Translations under genes and position numbers: made by a program
Shown: piece by piece, positions 6,082 through 7,639 of the stretch
How positions within the stretch are numbered: position 1 is the stretch's first letter
How the letters are laid out: each line of letters starts with the position of its first letter
Notes under the pieces: model-generated
Databases searched by the model: none
What the model was told of the DNA's origin: nothing
Seen by the model: the letters and a program-made list of their open reading frames with translations, nothing else
Assembly: GCA_018702715.1 (NCBI GenBank)
Contig: JABIYQ010000423.1
Span: 1-7,639, forward strand
Direction: 5' to 3'
Origin: Desulfobacula sp.
GTDB lineage: Bacteria > Desulfobacterota > Desulfobacteria > Desulfobacterales > Desulfobacteraceae
DNA: 7,639 bases

Positions 6082-6961
6082 TTTCACCTGTAAGCCGGGT
6101 ATAAATTTCTTTATAAGTATTGGATGTTCTGTCAATCACTTCCTGGGGAAGTTTTGGTCCCGGGCTTTTTTTGTTCCACCCGGATTCAGTGAGCCAGTCC
6201 CTGACAAATTGTTTGTCAAAACTGTTCTGGCTTCTTCCCGGTTCATAATCGTTTAAAGGCCAAAATCGTGATGAGTCAGGAGTAAGGATTTCATCAATAA
6301 GGATTATTTGTCCGTCCAACAAACCGAATTCAAATTTTGTATCGGCAATTATAATTCCTTTTGACAGAGCATATTCAGCTCCGGTTTTGTATAGTTCAAG
6401 ACTTAAATTTTTTAATTCTTTTGCTTTTTTTTGACCGATAATTTTTACAGCTTCATCAAAACTGATATTAATATCATGATCACCGACTTCAGCTTTTGTG
6501 GAAGGTGTAAAAAGCGGTTGTTCAAGTTTATCTGATTCTTTCAATCCTTTAGGTAATTTTATTCCGCAGACATGACCTTCTTTTTGATAAGAACTCCAGC
6601 CCGAGCCGGTTATGTATCCTCTAACAATGCATTCAATGGGAAGCGGGTCAGCTTTTTTCACCAGCATGCTTCGTTTAGCCAAAACATCTGAATGTTGTTT
6701 AAATTCATCAGGATAATCATTTACATTGGTTGTAATAATATGATTTTTGACAATGTTTTCCATTTGTTTAAACCAGAATACAGAAATCTGATTTAAGACC
6801 TTTCCCTTATCCGGGATAATATCCGGCAGTACTACATCAAAAGCAGAAAGCCTGTCAGTGGTCACCATTAACAGAGATTCTCCCGTGTCAAATATATCCC
6901 TTACTTTACCCTGCCTGACTAGGGACAGATCATCAAATTGAGTCTTTGGAATGGATGTCAT
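6074..6961 (-). CDS. purC: Phosphoribosylaminoimidazole-succinocarboxamide synthase (SAICAR synthetase)
   Basis: Cytosolic purine biosynthesis enzyme that joins CAIR and aspartate with ATP to give SAICAR. The 295-residue length fits the longer, yeast-like branch rather than the roughly 240-residue E. coli form. Visible signatures are QGKVRDIF (17-24), TTDRLSAFD (34-42), the first family signature LPIECIVRGYITGS (107-120), the KAEVGDHD segment (156-163), the second signature ADTKFEFG (206-213) and DEILTPDSSRFW (223-234). The ATG has a strong AAGGAG ribosome site 6 nt upstream (6968-6973). It is the first gene of the leftward operon and no other purine gene is next to it. The stop codon lies inside the start region of the ParB-like gene. 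Confidence 0.97.
   Translation of the reverse strand: MTSIPKTQFDDLSLVRQGKVRDIFDTGESLLMVTTDRLSAFDVVLPDIIPDKGKVLNQISVFWFKQMENIVKNHIITTNVNDYPDEFKQHSDVLAKRSMLVKKADPLPIECIVRGYITGSGWSSYQKEGHVCGIKLPKGLKESDKLEQPLFTPSTKAEVGDHDINISFDEAVKIIGQKKAKELKNLSLELYKTGAEYALSKGIIIADTKFEFGLLDGQIILIDEILTPDSSRFWPLNDYEPGRSQNSFDKQFVRDWLTESGWNKKSPGPKLPQEVIDRTSNTYKEIYTRLTGENV
6085..6089 (-). promoter_or_regulatory. Ribosome binding site that decides the ParB-like start
   Basis: AGGTG on the minus strand sits just upstream of the ATG at 6079-6081, inside the last codons of purC. It supports the short form of the ParB-like protein and lets ribosomes that finish purC reinitiate there. Confidence 0.6.
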
Positions 6962-7017
6962 ATCAATCTCCTTATTTTATTATAATTGTTTAGATAATTT
7001 TTGGTGTTAAATATCAC

Positions 7018-7045
7018 AAAATACTAGATTTATCCATTGTTGCAA
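7018..7045 (-). promoter_or_regulatory. Possible promoter of purC and the leftward operon
   Basis: Read on the minus strand, TTGCAA (7040-7045) is followed after 16 bp by TATTTT (7018-7023). It would start transcription about 50 nt before the purC ATG. Both hexamers are imperfect and the region is AT-rich, so chance matches are likely. A TATAAT also occurs closer to the gene, but it has no well-spaced -35 and would leave almost no leader. I see no riboswitch or clear purine operator. Confidence 0.25.
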
Positions 7046-7130
7046 TAAAAAGATTCTCCAGATATAAATCAATATGGAAAAACAATCTTTATTAATACTT
7101 GATTATAATGTTTTGTAAACTTGGCGTTGA

Positions 7131-7160
7131 TTGCAAAATGATAATATTGTCGAGTATATT
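7131..7160 (+). promoter_or_regulatory. Possible promoter of the TolC-family gene
   Basis: TTGCAA (7131-7136) and TATATT (7155-7160) are separated by 18 bp, and transcription would begin about 20 nt before the ATG at 7188. The spacing is reasonable and the match moderate, within an AT-rich intergenic region. Confidence 0.35.
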
Positions 7161-7175
7161 TTGATTTTCACTAAA

Positions 7176-7180
7176 TGAGG
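7176..7180 (+). promoter_or_regulatory. Ribosome binding site of the TolC-family gene
   Basis: TGAGG lies 7 nt before the ATG at 7188, which favours that start over the in-frame ATG three codons later. Confidence 0.65.
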
Positions 7181-7187
7181 TACCCAA

Positions 7188-7639
7188 ATGAATAAAATGC
7201 AAATTCAATTATTTTTTGTTATTTTCAGTGTTATTGTTACCCAGATTCCTGCCTATTGTCAAACAACTTATTCTCTTTATGAATTGACACAGCTTGCAAA
7301 TATTCATGCTGAGAACATTAAAATTGCTGAAGATGATTTATATATCGCCGAGCAGGAGAAAGCCCGTGCATTGTCTGTCTTAATCCCCCGCGCCACAAGT
7401 TTCGGAAGCATGACTGAGTATAAGAATGATGCTTTGACAACTCCGGATACATTGACCTTGGGAATTAAGCTGACACAGTCGTTTTCACTTAATGGAAAAG
7501 AATTGATTGCTTTGGATGTTACAAAGAGAAGTATTGAAGGCAAAAAATTCTCCCTTGAAAGTATTCGTTCCGAGTATTTGTTACAGGTATCCCAGACCTA
7601 TTATAATATTTTGAGCGCACAAAGGTATCTTGAAATTGC
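7188..7639 (+). CDS. TolC-family outer membrane efflux protein, N-terminal part
   Basis: The open frame runs from the ATG to the window edge (150 codons and two bases) with no stop, so the gene is cut. Residues 1-24 form a signal peptide: a short basic start, the hydrophobic stretch LFFVIFSVIV (8-17), and a likely cleavage after AYC, before QTTY. The residues before Cys24 (P-A-Y) do not make a good lipobox, so a lipoprotein is unlikely. The mature part begins with YSLYELTQLANIHAENIKIAEDD, the start typical of TolC/OEP proteins, continues with helical EQEKARALSVLIPRA, and ends with the helix EYLLQVSQTYYNILSAQRYLEI. Family members form trimeric outer membrane channels for RND, ABC or MFS efflux or type I secretion. 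Partner pump genes would be expected downstream, outside this window. It is transcribed away from purC. Confidence 0.83.
   Translation, partial: MNKMQIQLFFVIFSVIVTQIPAYCQTTYSLYELTQLANIHAENIKIAEDDLYIAEQEKARALSVLIPRATSFGSMTEYKNDALTTPDTLTLGIKLTQSFSLNGKELIALDVTKRSIEGKKFSLESIRSEYLLQVSQTYYNILSAQRYLEI

Noticed and set aside
7049..7090. Inverted repeat AAAGATT/AATCTTT in the purC/TolC intergenic region
   Set aside because: Only 7 AT-rich base pairs with a 28-nt loop; such matches are expected by chance here and no operator or riboswitch is supported.
7304..7543. Minus-strand open frame of 79 codons opposite the TolC-family gene
   Set aside because: The plus-strand reading gives a signal peptide and a clear TolC-family start, so the opposite frame is a shadow.

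Overview
This AT-rich window looks like the chromosome of a Gram-negative bacterium. An outer-membrane TolC-type channel gene and the overall protein style fit a sulfate-reducing Desulfobacterota (Desulfobacterales-like) organism. That placement is inferred from remembered family resemblance, not from a search. No rRNA, tRNA, CRISPR array, transposase gene or phage gene is visible.

Layout. (1) 53-2128, plus strand: a full-length elongation factor G paralogue with an unusual G3 motif. (2) 2129-2345: a compact intergenic region with two separate inverted repeats. One is a 134-bp long palindromic element (REP/MITE-like) and the other is a strong hairpin that probably terminates transcription from both converging sides. 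(3) 2346-6961, minus strand: five tightly packed genes that look like one operon. In transcription order they are purC (purine synthesis), a ParB-like protein, a spore-photoproduct-lyase-like radical SAM protein, a diacylglycerol/sphingosine-kinase-like lipid kinase, and a PlsC-like acyltransferase. Spacings are an 8-bp overlap, a 4-bp overlap, 13 bp and 13 bp. (4) 6962-7187: a divergent, AT-rich intergenic region holding the promoters. (5) 7188 to the right edge, plus strand: the start of a TolC-family outer membrane efflux protein, cut by the window end.

How the genes may work together. purC is a housekeeping gene whose promoter probably drives the whole leftward operon. The last two genes form a sensible lipid pair: the kinase would phosphorylate a lipid alcohol, and the acyltransferase would make phosphatidic acid or acylate a related acceptor. 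The middle pair, ParB-like plus SPL-like radical SAM with overlapping stop and start codons, is the least explained part. Their overlap suggests coupled translation and perhaps a joint role, but the sequence does not show what it is.

Two local structures deserve attention. One is an 18-bp tandem repeat that spans the lipid kinase/acyltransferase junction, supplying the end of one protein and the start of the next. The other is the palindromic element sitting between the EF-G gene and its likely terminator.
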